DNA of 64,000 nucleotides, from positions 23,229,167 through 23,293,166 of the forward strand of contig NC_065547.1 of assembly GCF_022605725.1 (NCBI RefSeq), given 5' to 3'. Both the position numbers and the translations under genes were made by a program. Shown here one piece after another: positions 10,400 through 23,900 of this stretch. A model generated the notes under the pieces. It worked only from the letters and a program-made list of their open reading frames with translations. It searched no databases and was not told the origin of the DNA. The stretch comes from Anthonomus grandis grandis (Eukaryota > Arthropoda > Insecta > Coleoptera > Curculionidae). The number at the start of each line of letters is the position of its first letter. Positions within the stretch are counted from its first letter, which is position 1.

Positions 10400-13300
10400 C
10401 TGCCCTGCTAACAAGAAAGGTCCTATCTGCAAAATTTGGCAAATTCACTTTTTTGGCTCATAGTATTTGTAAACGAGTTATTTATACGTGTACAAAGTCA
10501 AATTGTCCTATATGCGTTTTAAGTGCTTTATTTAATGCCTAAATGTTTTGTCCTAACTGAATAGATTCCCAGGTTTGCTAAGATAAATTGTCCGATCTCA
10601 CATATACTAAGAAAATATGTCCGTTTTTACTTTAAAAATGCAGTTAGGACTATTTAAGCTAGCATTTTGTGTTAAACGATATCAGTAAGGACAATTAAGC
10701 GTAGCATGACAGAAGCCCCTGGTATAACACAACCTTAAATTATTGTTAATAAAAGGTGTGTTGTTATACAGTTATTTGTCAGACATTGTGAGTTTTTTTG
10801 CATTTTTAATCAAACTAATATTGCGAGAAATGGATGCAGGGTAAGTTTAAGAATGTCACCTTATATTTAAGCAATAATTGATTGTAATGCTGGTTTGTAG
10901 TAGCAGTAGTGCATCTGGTATCCAGAACAGCAATAGTAGATGTAAACGTATGCTATTTCTTGCTTTAAATAATCAACTCAAAGAAAAATTAAATGTTGCC
11001 AGAAAATCTAAACAGAATAAAGCCAAAAAAGATGATAAAGATCCGGATTATGTGCCAGGACTGTCCAATGATTACGACCAAAATTTAAGTAAAAATAAGT
11101 CGGATTCTAGTTGCGAATACAGCCCTCCAAGTAAAAAAATACGCATATTGTCCAATGTTTTGCTATCCCCCGGATGTTCCAATCAGATAACCTTAAGTAC
11201 TTCAAGTTATTCGAATATCGAAGTAGAAGAACGTAAAGAGAATCTGTCAAATATAGAACCAGAAGAGAACGAACTTAACTCTGTTCAGGATTTCATTCGG
11301 GACAATATTTTACAAGATATTATAAATAAAGCCATTTATAAAGCTGAGTGTAAACGTTATACAAAAACTGGAGAAATAAGAAAAAGAAAAAAATTTGAAG
11401 AACCACTCGTTGAAAGGAAGAAACAAAAAATAGAGAGTTACGTAAGAGCTCATGAAGTTAAAAGATTATGTTAATGCAAACTCAATTGCTCCAGAAAAAT
11501 CTCGTATAGTAGGCAAAGAGACATTAATAAACAATACTGGGTATTGCCAAAAGAACAACAAAAGCAGTTTGTTTTGAGCTGCGTAGAACCAAGTAAAAAA
11601 AAACCAAGTACAACTAAAAAGCAAACTTCACCAAGAGTTTATTCCTATAAAAATAATTTAATATCGGAGAAAGCCGAAAAGGTGTGTGTTTACAAGATAT
11701 TTTTGTTAGCGACATTGGGCTATGAGAAGGATAATGACAGAATGTTGAAAAACATTTGTAAAACGGATTCCAAATTGATAGTACCTAAAAAAGATGGAAG
11801 AAAACGATCACACCCACACAAAGTAGACCGGGACACAATTATTGGGCATGTTAATTCATTCAACCCCACAATATCTCACTACAGAAGAGAGCACACTCCT
11901 CTTAGAAAATACCTTCCCAGTGATATAAATATAACCTTGATGTACAAGGATTTTCGACAGAAATATCCAAATACCGAATTTTCTTACGAATTATACCGAA
12001 AAATTGTTACTAATGACCTAAATATATCCTTCGCGAACTTAGGAAATGAAAAATGCTGGGACTGCGAAGAATTTAATATACACAAAAAAGTCACATCTCA
12101 TGAATCTGATGCGGAAAACGTTGCCAACTGTGATGTGTGCAAAAAATGGAAAATTCATAAAGTAAAGGCCACTTGCTGATTTGCAAAAGGTAAAATGTTT
12201 ATTTAAGAATTTGCATATAATTACTTAAACACAGGTTTGTTAATTTTCAGGTGATCATGCTTCCCCGATTGGAAACATTTAAAGAAATTATTTTCACGCC
12301 ACGTATAGTAGCATACAATGAGAGCTTCGTTTCGCTTGGTAAGAAATCCAGTACGTACCCTTTGGTTGTGTTGTGGCATGAGGGAATCGCTGGCAGATCC
12401 AAAGATGATATCATTTCTACTTTCTATGCGTTTTTTTAGGCAAATAGGGACATTAAACATATAACAATTCGGCTTGATAATTGTTCGAGCCAAAATAAAA
12501 ATTGGTCCCTTTTTAGTTTCTTTATGTATTTGGTTAACGGTTTAGAAGTTGCTGTACAAAACATAACTATTAAGTTTTTTGAGCCAGGCCATACTTTTAT
12601 GGCAGCCGATTCGTTCCATCACCAAGTTGAGCTTACCAAAAAAAAAGTATACTATTTTGACGATTTTTGTGAAGTGGTAAAACAAGCCAATTCGTCAAAA
12701 GTTAATGTAATAAAAATGCAACTTGCACAATTTTTTAACTTTACCGACTATACCTCCAAATATAAGTTACAAAAGCTTATTTCTCGCGTTTACTTAAAAG
12801 ATATGGTTTGTCTTCTTTTTGAAAGAGGAAATTACTTTTTTTCTAACAAAACAGAATTTGAGAACGATTTTACTGACTTGAAAGACATTTTCATAATGAA
12901 GTATGTTAAGGGCACGCTAACGCAACCGCAATCTCGTAATGTATGTCGCGGTGTGGCTTTAGCTCGAAAAAATAATCTTACATCCAAATTAAAAGCGCAC
13001 ATTCCTCAAAATCGTATGAAATTTTGGGAAGATCTGCCGGTTAGCGAAGACGGTTTTGAGGAAGAAATAGATTAATATTTCTATTTTTTTAGTATGTTCA
13101 TTTCGTTATATACCTATTATATGTAATAAGTTAATAAAAATTGGTATAATAAATAAAACCGTTTAGTAAATTAGAATATTAGTTTCATTTAGGACAGTTT
13201 TCGTAAGTAAAATATTAACAATATCTATTTCCTATACTAGGCTATATTGTCCTAAGTGACAATATAATCAAAAATCTACTAATTGGTAAGAGGTATCTCA

Positions 13301-13462
13301 AAATTATTTTTACCAATTAGATCCTGTTTTCCGACTTAATATATAAAATAAACCATGAAGAGTTTGCTAAAATACCTCTTCTTATATAATGAAAACAAAC
13401 AAAAAACTGATTTCCCAAAAAACTACATTTTGCAGATAGGACCTTTCATGTTGGGGCGGCAG
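10400..13462. mobile_element. DDE-like DNA transposon with 37-bp TIRs (possibly Sola-like)
   Basis: Inverted ends lie at 10400-10436 (starting CTGCCCTGCTAACAAGAAAG) and 13426-13462 (reverse complement starting CTGCCGCCCCAACATGAAAG), with a perfectly shared GAAAGGTCCTATCTGCAAAA core. Flanks read TATG on the left and GATG on the right, compatible with a diverged 4-bp duplication. Many TTGTCC/GGACAA-type motifs occur just inside both ends. One spliced transposase-like gene lies between. The superfamily name is tentative. Confidence 0.75.
10830..13075 (+). pseudogene. Uncharacterised DDE-like transposase of the 10400-13462 element
   Basis: Exon 1 is MDAG at 10830-10840, joined over a 60-bp intron (10841-10900) to a long second exon. 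That exon starts with a lysine-rich, acidic N-terminus, then a Cys block (CKLNCS) and a zinc-ribbon-like block near 12055-12155 (CWDCEEF, then CDVCKKW). A second intron (12190-12250) leads to VIMLPRLETFKEIIF, LWHEGIAGRSKDD, RLDNCSSQNKNW and FEPGHTFMAADSFHHQVE. The LDN and D-S-FHH blocks are the likely catalytic core of a DDE-type enzyme. The same protein organisation recurs in the element at 15802-18300. Breaks: TAA at 11472-11474, a one-base frame change near 12175 and TAG at 12437-12439. The protein family is common and unnamed in insect genomes; function is inferred from TIRs and motifs. Confidence 0.65.
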
Positions 13463-14792
13463 GATGACGATTACTTGGGATGGGTTGGTTTATCGACACG
13501 TCTTAAAAATCTATACTTATTATCAAACGTTTTAATTGTCTTCCATACCATGACAGGACACATCTAATATAAAAAACTGTCCCATACGCAAAACCCATGA
13601 TGCTCAATTATAATTTATCTTGTACACAAAACCTGTCTGGGTATTTAAATTCATTAACGCGACTCAGTTTCTCAAAACAAATTACACATTTGTTTTGCAA
13701 CTCACAATGTATTTTTCATCATCCCAGGCAATTTTTAAGCATCAAAGATCCAGGCATTGTTAACTTTGCAATTACAATTTTTGGACCCAACAATCCCAAA
13801 AGTAAAAAAATCGACAAATAATATCGATATGATAACATGTATATCGATAATGACCAAAAAATATGTTAATAACTTTCGTCGTCGATACCTATAAATAAAA
13901 AATCTGCCTCTCGGTTCACCTTCTGATGGCGATATGATGGCATTATTCTCCTAAATCTATTTTTAGTAGAGTTATGTGGTTTTTTTGTGGCGTTGCTAGA
14001 GTTACAATTATTCGGAATAGTTTCAATATTGTATTGTCGACATGTTATATTTTTAATTTAAAAACACTGTAACACACCCCGCCACTGTCATTCTTTTTTG
14101 AGGCAGATCATTCTCGATGACGTCTAACGATATCATATAGCGATTTAACATCAAGCTCTCCCTCCGTGATACTTCTCTATTTAGCCATGATTTATTGTCA
14201 AACTTCAAAAAAGGGCCCGTGCCCGAGACCACGAGGATATACTCAACTTGACATTGAATTTAATTTAAACGGAAGCGCCAAAACCCCTTGCGGAACTTAT
14301 ATTGTTACCAATTCTTTAAAGTTGTCTAAAGCCACTCTTAGAGTAGCCGTATATTGATATTCATGCTAATTAAAAATAAAAATTAAATTATCGTCCCTTG
14401 AAATTCTTAATGATATACTAAATGTTCTTAACAATAATTTATTTAACTGGCAACGTTCTCATAACACTAAAAATTTATCGTCCTAAGTAAAAAGGCCTAG
14501 GATCACAATCACAATTCGCTATAAAGGCTTAAATACTAAAAAGTAGATTTATAAGTAAAATAATCAAATTGCAAAAATTCGTGCTTATTTTTGTGGAAGA
14601 CTAATGACTAAATAAACTTTTTGCCAAAACAGTCGTCATTTTACTAAAGCCAATGTTAAACTAATGATATGTCTTTATATGGAATTGAAATCGAAGCATA
14701 TTCAAAAAAGCTTTATAAGGAGTTCAATTATTCAACAATCTAATCTAAAGAGCGGGGGATGAAAAAGTGAAAGGGTCTTCTTTGGCACTTTT
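13463..14792. other. Intergenic and probable 3' UTR of the ERMP1 gene
   Basis: No coding region is recognised. On the minus strand, ERMP1 transcription should run into this stretch; AATAAA-like signals on that strand occur near 14444. A scattered ATCGATAT-rich patch lies near 13820-13855. The frame at 14166-14357 has no known domain. Confidence 0.4.
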
Positions 14793-14957
14793 CTATAAGA
14801 TCCATGACTCGTACGAAGCGGTCCAGTAACTGATCGCCGACCAATCGGGAAACTGATTAATGAAGTCTTTTAGGTCACGTGACGCCTTACCATCGCCGAA
14901 GAGGTAGTGCGAGGTGACGGCAAAGTCCATGATCGATCCGGTGTGGCCGTTTGGCAC
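14793..14957 (-). CDS. ERMP1: ERMP1 exon 9: terminal exon
   Basis: Acceptor TCTATTTTAG. 54 codons run from VPNGHTGSIMDFAVTSHYLF to YESWIL and the stop TAG at 14795-14793. It is separated from exon 8 by a 4.4-kb intron that holds two LINE remnants and a DNA transposon. Confidence 0.88.
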   Translation of the reverse strand: MPNGHTGSIMDFAVTSHYLFGDGKASRDLKDFINQFPDWSAISYWTASYESWIL

Positions 14958-17900
14958 CTAAAATAGACTTTTTAGTAAATCAAGAGATCAAATTTATATT
15001 ATATTAATGAAAAAGAATTTCAAAAAGTTTTTGGTGGTCGATTTTTTCTAGTTTGGGCTTTAGATTTTTTTACTAGTTATTTTTATTTTAATCATCTAGA
15101 CGAATTATTATTAATTATACAAAGCAATAATACTTTGTTCTATATATAATGGACTTATATTGCGAATGTCCTTCTCTAAAGACTCGCGGGTTCGCGTCAC
15201 TCCAGTAACAACAATTTTGTTTATTTACGTGCCAATTTAAAAATCTAAAATTATTTATTTATTTATATCACTCAACAGAGAACCTTCAGTAGTAGAGTGG
15301 AAAAGATACATATAAAAATTAAATCATCTTACCAAAATAAAAATTATTAATCAATACTTAAATAGATCAGAAAATGAGATTATCTAAACTTCTAATTTTA
15401 GCTAAGTAACAGTTAAATACATATATCGCATTGATCGTGTATAGAATTGTATGTATTGCAAGCTCTATGTATAGGCGAAAATTTTGTAATGTTGGTTCTC
15501 GGTTTTGCAAAGTAAAAAGTTGACTGACAGCCGAGGTGTGTATAAGTTTAAAAGTTGTACGATCTCTGGAGAGTCAATTAAGTCATTAATTAATTTAGAT
15601 AAGAATTGTAAATCTACCTAATCCATTCTTTCATGTAAAGATTTTAAATAAAATTTTTTAAGCAAACGATCAAGTGAGCAGCCGATTTCTGGATACCACA
15701 CTTTCTCATTTAAACCAAAGCAATTGAAGGAATTTTCGCTGTATATTTCCAAGCTCTTAAATATAGTTCTGATAGTATGGCGACTACACTTGGGAAGAAT
15801 GTGAAGGGTACAGGGAAAAAACCAGATATGTCACTTTTTATTGAAAATCTCGGTAGAGGCGCCATTGAGTACTTCGAATGAAGACGCTTATTTTAGAGTA
15901 CTAAAACCGGGAAACAACCACCGTAGTCTTGCGTAAATTAGTATCTAAAATATAGCGTACCGAATAAAAACCAGCTTAGTCCAAACGTCCAGGGAAAAAA
16001 CCAGCGATGTCATGTAAACAAACCGGCTGATGCAATATTCATTTTTAAAAAACATGCCAGTATTATTGTAACCGCAAAAGTGTGACTTCTTGTTGTCTGT
16101 GTGATTAATAATAAACCATTATGGCTAATAGTGATTCGGAGGGATCCGTTGAGAACAAAATTATGCCTTAAAAAAAAAGAAAGAGAACTGGTCGGATGTC
16201 AGAGGCCTCTAAAATGTTGAAGTTATCCACTCATGAAGCTGGACAGCCTTGTAATTGCTCAAGATTAAAATGCTTTGAGGTACTTAATGAGGCGCAAAGA
16301 GCAAAAATATTGGGACATTTTAATGCTCTGAGCTGTCACGATGAGCAAAATTATTATTTAGCTGGTTTAATTAGTTAATAAGTTATGCGTATCGAGTTCC
16401 AGTTCGCGATGGTGATATTCCGGTGTGTGCCAAAGCTTTTTGTTCCATTCATGGGATTACAAAAAAAAAAAAATTATATAAAGGAAAGCCTTAAACGAAG
16501 TGGTGCAGCTCCTAAGGACAGACGTGGAAAGCATAGTGCATCTCATAGGAAGCTGGACGACTTAACAAAAAGTTTGGTATGTGACCACATCAAAAGTTTT
16601 AAGGGTCGTCAGAGCCACTATAGTCTAAAAGATACAAAAAAGACCTATTTATCAGAAGAACTTATAATTAAAAAGATGTTTAACCTCTTTAAGGAAAAGC
16701 ATCTAAATGTCAAAGTCTTGTATGAAACATACAGAACAATCTTTAATAAAGAATTCAATATTGCTTTTGGATACCTTAGAAGTGACACATGCGCAACGTG
16801 TGATGAATTTCAAATTAAGCTTAAGAGTTTGACTGATACTGATTAGTTATTATTAGTTATGATTAGTTGTTATTATAACGGTTAATTAGAGAATTAACCG
16901 TTATGAACGAGTTGCATAAAAGAAAGGCCAAGGCGTTTTATTCAAGGAAAAGGCAAGCCAAAAAAGCTGCAAAAAAAGCAACAAAAAGGAAGCCCTATTT
17001 TTATATATATATTTTTATATATAAGATTATTTTTGCAAAATCAATGCAGATATTGATTTTGCAAAAATATTTAAATTCCTAAAATTGCCACTAACGACGT
17101 GTATTATAAACGCCAATTGTCTATGTACGCCTTTAATGTACGTGTCCTTTCTTCGGGTCAATCTATTTTATATATCTATCATGAAGGAGAGGCTAAAAAG
17201 GGATCAAACGAAATTGCATCTTTTCTTCTCCATTTTATCAATAATTATTTAGACGACGATGTTGAAGCACTGCCAATCTTCTGTGACTCTGCCGGAGGAC
17301 AAAATAAAAACTTTACCATTTTTCGATTTATTCATTTTGTAGTAAACAACAGAATTCATAATCTGAATGAAATAAAAATCACATTCCCTATAAGACACTC
17401 CTATTTGGAATGTGACAAAAATAAAGAATTGTGGGATTTGAAGAGCCCCTTTGAGGTCCCGGAAGAGTTCAAAGAAGTCATTAGGCATTCCCGCTCCAAA
17501 CCATCGCCGTTTGTTGTAGTGAGTATGTCACAAAATATGATACTGGATTGGAAATCATTTTTAGACACAATATATACAAAAATGCTCATTTAAAATCCAG
17601 ATTTTAAAGGAAATAGTGGCATCATCTGATCATAGCCGCCTTATCTACTACCGTTCAACATACAATGAACCAGTTTTGTCTGGATTAATACGAAAACGCT
17701 TTAACCGAAAATCAGCTTTAAGATGCGGAGAATTTTTGCTGCCCGTTCCAGTATATGATGGTAAGTTATAAGAAAGTTTTAAATAAAAATGAGATGTATT
17801 AATTTTTGTAATTTTTTTACAGGTTCATTACCAATTCTAAAGGCTTTAGTTAGTTTAACGAGTTTAACAAGTTTAACGACCTAATGAGCCTCATGAGGTT

Positions 17901-20900
17901 TTGCAGTCCAAAAGCCGTGACATTTTTTCAAAACCTGGCTCATCTCTAACTTACTTTATAATAATATGTTGATAAATAAACATTAAAAATTCCAAAAAAT
18001 TAAATCTTCTTTTTTATTTCAAAAATAAAAGTAGCTGGTTTTTGTCGGTTTCAGGTGACATTGCTGCTTTTGCTCCTGCAAAACCCTGAGTGATGCAGAT
18101 TTTTTTGCAATAAAGCCGCATTTAGTTTTTCTAAACCAAAAAACCATAGTCATAATACTTTATAATAATATTAACTTCTGTTTTATGTAAACTATATGTT
18201 TATATTCGTTTTGGAAATAAAAATAATTGGTTTTGAACATTAAAATTCAATTTACTCTAATGTGAAAATGACATATCTGGTTTTTTCCCTGTACGCTTCA
18301 TGGGTAAAGAACAGAAGTTAAATGCTACAGATAGAACAATTGAGAATGACAACAAAACCCACCAATTTATAACTTCTTTTTATGATATCTTCAATATGCA
18401 AAATCAATAAAAGTGAGCTATCAAAAATTACTCCCAAGTCTTTAAAGTGAGTTGGTCTTGGTACTCTCACCTTATCAATGTCGTACTTACATGTGGTACG
18501 TAACACAGTGTTTTTTTAAAGAGTAGGAAAGCATACACCATTTAGAGGCAAGGTGTTATTCTTGCACCATTCATGAGGTGGAAAGTAGGGCTCCCGAATT
18601 GCTGAGATGGCGCTGCTCAAGTAAACACACGCCAACAACTATGTAGAATTATTTTAAGAGTTTTTTGTGCTAAAGTTATAGTTAATTGCTACATTGTGGA
18701 TTAGCTTATAGACAATTATTCCTGCTGTGATTATTTATCTCTAAGAAAAGTGTTCTATAAAACTAGTAATTTTGATTTAAAATGGTGCTAACGAGAATAG
18801 ATCTAGAAGATATTAAGCGCATAGTTCGTGATGAGATGCGCGAAAACATAACAGCTCAACTGGCTATCATCACCGAAAACATAACCAAGAAACTGAAATA
18901 AAAATTCACCAAAGTATTTAGCGAAATAGAAGAACACTCAATAACTCTTGCACAAGAATTCAAGGATCTAAAAGACGAAAATTCGCGCCTATCTACTATG
19001 CTAGACTCTCAGGAACAATATTTCCACAGGCGTAATATTCGTATTTTCGGTTTCAAATTCCAGCGCGAGGGCAACCTTCAATTGGCAGTCTTTAACATGC
19101 TAAAAACTATCTCAAAACCACAAATCTCGAAATATCCGAATCCAATAAAGAAGTTATTGGTGGTTGGTTTTGAAATGAAAGCACTTTATATTGCGACTTA
19201 AAGTGAAAAAATTGTAGATGTTTATTTAAATTTATATATTTTTATTGATACCATTTTGGGTTTTTTACTTATATCTCGTGTATGATCACCAATAAATAAA
19301 TAAATATAACAACTATTAGTTATCTGTAGGATAGCATTATTAAGTTTCTTGGCATTAGTACGCTACTTACCTTAAAATCTATCCAAAATCTTAATGGTAC
19401 AGGATCTAAACCGTAGGCATAGAAAACAAAGTAACTATCCCTTCCGTTCCACTTTGGACCAGCCAACGGTTCCGGTGTAGGGATACTCCAGTTTTTTATT
19501 TCTATTCCAATAATGGGAGATATTATTGCACCAATATGAGATGGACCTACAAATTTCACTCATTATCTTTTAACTAAGTTAGGTGGTAATAATATTTGCT
19601 AACCACTAATCTCAAATTCAATCCTCTCTAAGCCGTTCACCGTCTTCCTTTCGATCACAGTCATATTAACGGGCTTCAAAAGTTTCGGTTCGGGTCCAGG
19701 CACCCAATGGGTCTTCCATATCATATTTAAAACTGGAACCAAATATGGTAACCCGCAATATAAATAGTCCGCGCATTCATTTTTATCTTTTTCGATCAGG
19801 TGTGCAGTTTTCATTTGGGGGACGTAATTATCTACAGTGTGCGGACTGTTTATGTCCATATCTACTATCCAATAACCATTTGAGGTATTGACTATAGCGC
19901 CTGATTGGTCGTGGAATATACGCTGAGTGTGCTAAGATCATTTTTAAAATAATATTGAGGTGTAATAGTTTTGCTTAGATCAGACTTACCGCAATCATAA
20001 ATCTTTGTGGAGCCAAAATACCATTACTAACAGAATATGGGAATCCCAAGGGAGTAAGTAGTAAAACACCAAACGATATTAGGAATGTGGCCACTAAGAA
20101 GTTAAAAATTCTATCGACTGTTCTGACCAGCAGAATTAAAGGCACCGCGAAGCAGAAAAGCAAGGCGAACATCAGGCTTACCATTACTGCGATGAGGAAT
20201 TCGGCGTGGCTACCTAGAATTAAGAGTTACTTGGGAAAACCATGGCGGCAGATGAAATAACAAAAATTAAATTTGGCTAAGTGGCATTGCTAAGTGAGGT
20301 CCTTAGAGCATTGATTGCCTAGAATAAGCTTACCTGCAAACCACAGGCAATGTATTTGAGTTTCATATCTCTCAGACAATGATGTTAAATCAATTTTCCG
20401 ATTTTTCATAAAATATATGTATATTTTTCTAAATCCACTAAATATTTTTTTAATGTGTTTTATTTTATACCAAAACTAAAAAATATACTCTTTCCATTTT
20501 TTTTATTTGCTAATAAATAATATATACTTTGAGACGCATCAACAGACTTTTTAAAATAAAATAAAAAAATCTTAACATAAAACTTGAAAATAATGCAACT
20601 TGGCAACTTTTTCTGGTAAATTGACAGTCACAAATTTGTTATCATATCAAAATAGGCTAATCAGTGCTTTGGAGGATTTTAAACAAGTTGACTCAATCTA
20701 TACTATAAGATTTTTCAAAGGTCTTGGATCAAATTGATCATAGAGATTTTTTTGAGTAGGTGGTTTGATGCAGGTATCGGTGCGGCTACTCTCGGTTGGA
20801 TCGTTAGGTTTCTTATGTGTCATCAGCAGAACTTGAAAATAAAGTTTTTGCCTGAAGCAATTATTGTTACCTCAATAAGGGAATTATTTTCCGATTGCCT

Positions 20901-23900
20901 TTAATTTATTCGCAAATACTATCTTTAATTACTTTCACAACAGTTTTGCTTTGGTGGTTAACTTTAACATTCTAAAAACAATTCACTTGGGACACTTTTG
21001 CAGGAAGACTTAAACAAACTTGCTTATTAGTATGGGGATATTAAGCTTAGTCAGAAGGTGTTCAATTATGTTTTGTGAGCTTTTATCAATAAATTATTAA
21101 ATCAAATAAAAATAAATTAGTCCACCTACGTTCATGTAAACCGCGCGTATATCTTTTAATTTATTCATATGCTATTTGCTATTTTATTCATTATCTAGTT
21201 TATTGATTTTTTAAATGTATAGTTAATTAAAGACTCTCATACTATCACACGAATTTCATTTATATAAGTTATACTTATTCAAGCACTAGAATATATCATC
21301 TCAATTGAAGTAAATAATAATAACAATAATACGATTTGGTTGGCTTGGACACGAAAATATTCTTTCTTCCGACTTTGTAAGAACGATAAGCACCTTATTT
21401 TTAACAGACAATCGGATTCGAATAGAATAAGAGATAATTGTTAGCTAAATTTGATACAAAAGACATTATCAAAGGGAAATTTGACAACATTATAATAAAC
21501 TTTAACTAAAGTCCGTGTAAATACTAACGAAGATAAAAATAAAGCAGAAAACTGTATTCAATATACGTATTGTAACAAAAAACTAAAATAAAAACTATAC
21601 GTTTATTAATAATTTACTTTATTCCTAGCTGAAGTTTTGCGGCATTAAGACTAACAATTTTTGAGTCATGTTTTCTGGAATTGTTCAAACTTTGATGATT
21701 TTATCTATTCCAACCAATTTAAAGATTGCTTATTTTTAAACATTTATTTACGATAATGATTCTACTTTTTACCAGAAATTTTTACGCGAGAAATAAAGGC
21801 GCGAGAAATAAACCCCATAAAAATAACTGCCTTTATCATATTGAACTGTTGGCGATACGTATTTAGGATTCAACTTGATGTTGATTGATTACTGCACTTG
21901 TTTTATTCTACCGAAATTAAGTAATTTCTTGTCATGCATCTGTCCATCCATATTGGTTTTTTTAGAATATTATTAAATAAGCTCCTGAGAACTATATTTG
22001 CTATTAATTTCACTTTCTTTAGAAAATTATTAAAATATTCGAATTCTGCGTTGCTTTACTTTATCTCAGATCAGTCACTGATAGTAATTTTTGCAATAAA
22101 GCATAGTTAAAATAATAATCCTACGAAATTATAATTAAATCATTGACGTAATTTATAAAAAGTAATCTCGTTGTCAACCTGTATATGCATTTTCTAATAA
22201 ACAGCAAAGAGCCTTGAAGTGACTTACCTGACCCAGCCCTTCCCATAATTGGAATAAACAAATACAAAGCTCCAATAGTAAGATAAAAGTGTTGAACAAA
22301 CGGTAATCCTACCGTAAAAATATGTAAAAATATCCATTTTGAACCTACAATCAAGAACAGAGTATTAAAATAACTATGAAAATAAGAAATTCTTGACTTA
22401 CCTCTCCACCGTCCAAACAGCTTGGACTTTAAAATATTCCCTAGAGAAGCGAAAGCTACCCACATGAGGGCAATAAAACTAGACCTAATCCTAAGTCCTA
22501 TACCTATAAAAAGGACAATAGTCCAAATAGACTGATATGCATCGTAGTACAATTGAAACACCGTCCACGGCGATAGTTCCAAATCCTAACAAATATAGAA
22601 TATCAAAATCCAGTTGAGCCTAATTCCACTTTTACAATACCTTATTATAATATTTGGCATGTTGTAAAATCGTCACTAGTGAAATCACGAGTGTGGGCAC
22701 TACATATAAAAAGAAAATCCAATAAGGACGGGCGTACCAACTCATGGTACGTCCAAGGCCAGTAAGGTAGGCCGCTGTGCCTAAATTGAATAGTACGCAT
22801 AGTGCCCACGAGAGTAATATAATTCCCATACAGCAGGTTAGTTTATTTAAGTAGATTTTTGATGAAACACCTAAAGAAAGCAAGTTGGTTAATTTAAAAA
22901 CTATTCGAATAGTGACTTTTATACAGTGAATCGATAATGTATGTCTAAATTCAATAACAATTTAATTGTCAATTTCTCTTAAAGCCGTATTCTTGACTGC
23001 GACTTTTATTTCCATACAAAAATCGAGCGATACATCATACTGTGACGAGGACGGTTTGCTGCTGAAGACTTGCATTGTCTACCAAGTTCATCCGAATATA
23101 ATTTTACGCATTCTAAACATAAACGAGTGATGGAAAAAACTTTATATTAATACCAGGTTATTGCATATATAGAAACGACAGAAATAGTCGAGGCGGAGCT
23201 CTATGTATACTGATACAAAACCTAATTGAAGGATGCAAACTTAATTCCATTGAAAACAAATCTAACCTGAATAAATCTAAACAAAAATATATTTGATTTA
23301 TGGTTTAATATATCGACAGACACACGGACATTCGATGAAATAACCTCCACTTGATTGATACAGTGAGATAGGTAAGTACTTCTAGCTAACCTATAAATAT
23401 TTATAGTTAAAATCGCTCTTATCGTGCGGGTGTATCGGATATACGGACAAACTTTTGTAGTTACGTTTCATTTCAATTTGCGCGACAACGTTTTTTAACT
23501 GACAACGTTTTTTTAAACTTTAACACTTTTAAAAAAAGTGTAAAAGGAAGAAGCCGACTGAAGATTTAAGTGAATGTGTAAAAATGGAAGTAAGGGATAG
23601 GATTTATGAACTATATAGGCTAAAAACAAACGCTGCCATTTCTGCGGGATGTTTTAAAGCAACGCGGCACTTTGGAAATTGGACTTTCGGCTTTATCAAA
23701 ATTAATTAAAAGCATAGGTTTTCACTATAAAAAAGACTGCAGTAGAAGATATTTGTGTGAACTACCAAATATTGTGAGCCAACGAATAGGATTTTTAAGA
23801 CAATATACACAAAATGAAAAATCAAAGTTAAAGAAAGTGGTATTCTTAGATGAAACTTGGATATTTTCAAACGGGAGTGGAATAAAATCTTGGCAAGATG

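Larger units (their letters stand above)
15390..18580 (-). pseudogene. Jockey/CR1-like LINE RT, 3' part, split by the 15802-18300 transposon
   Basis: The outer piece at 18580-18301 reads EWCKNNTLPLNG and FKDLGVIFDSSLLL (palm and thumb of a jockey-type RT). After the insertion, the inner piece at 15801-15390 resumes with LSKLINDLIDSPEIVQLL and LYTPRLSVNF, the C-terminal tail of such RTs. Stops and frame changes are present. The element is 5'-truncated near 18580. Confidence 0.62.

Noticed and set aside
10221..10463. 80-codon plus-strand frame
   Set aside because: It runs across the left end of the 10400 transposon and has no domain; a chance frame.
15185..15205. GCGGGTTCGCGTCACTCC, reminiscent of a tRNA T-arm
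   Set aside because: No acceptor, D-arm or anticodon arm can be folded upstream, and the T-stem does not close properly.
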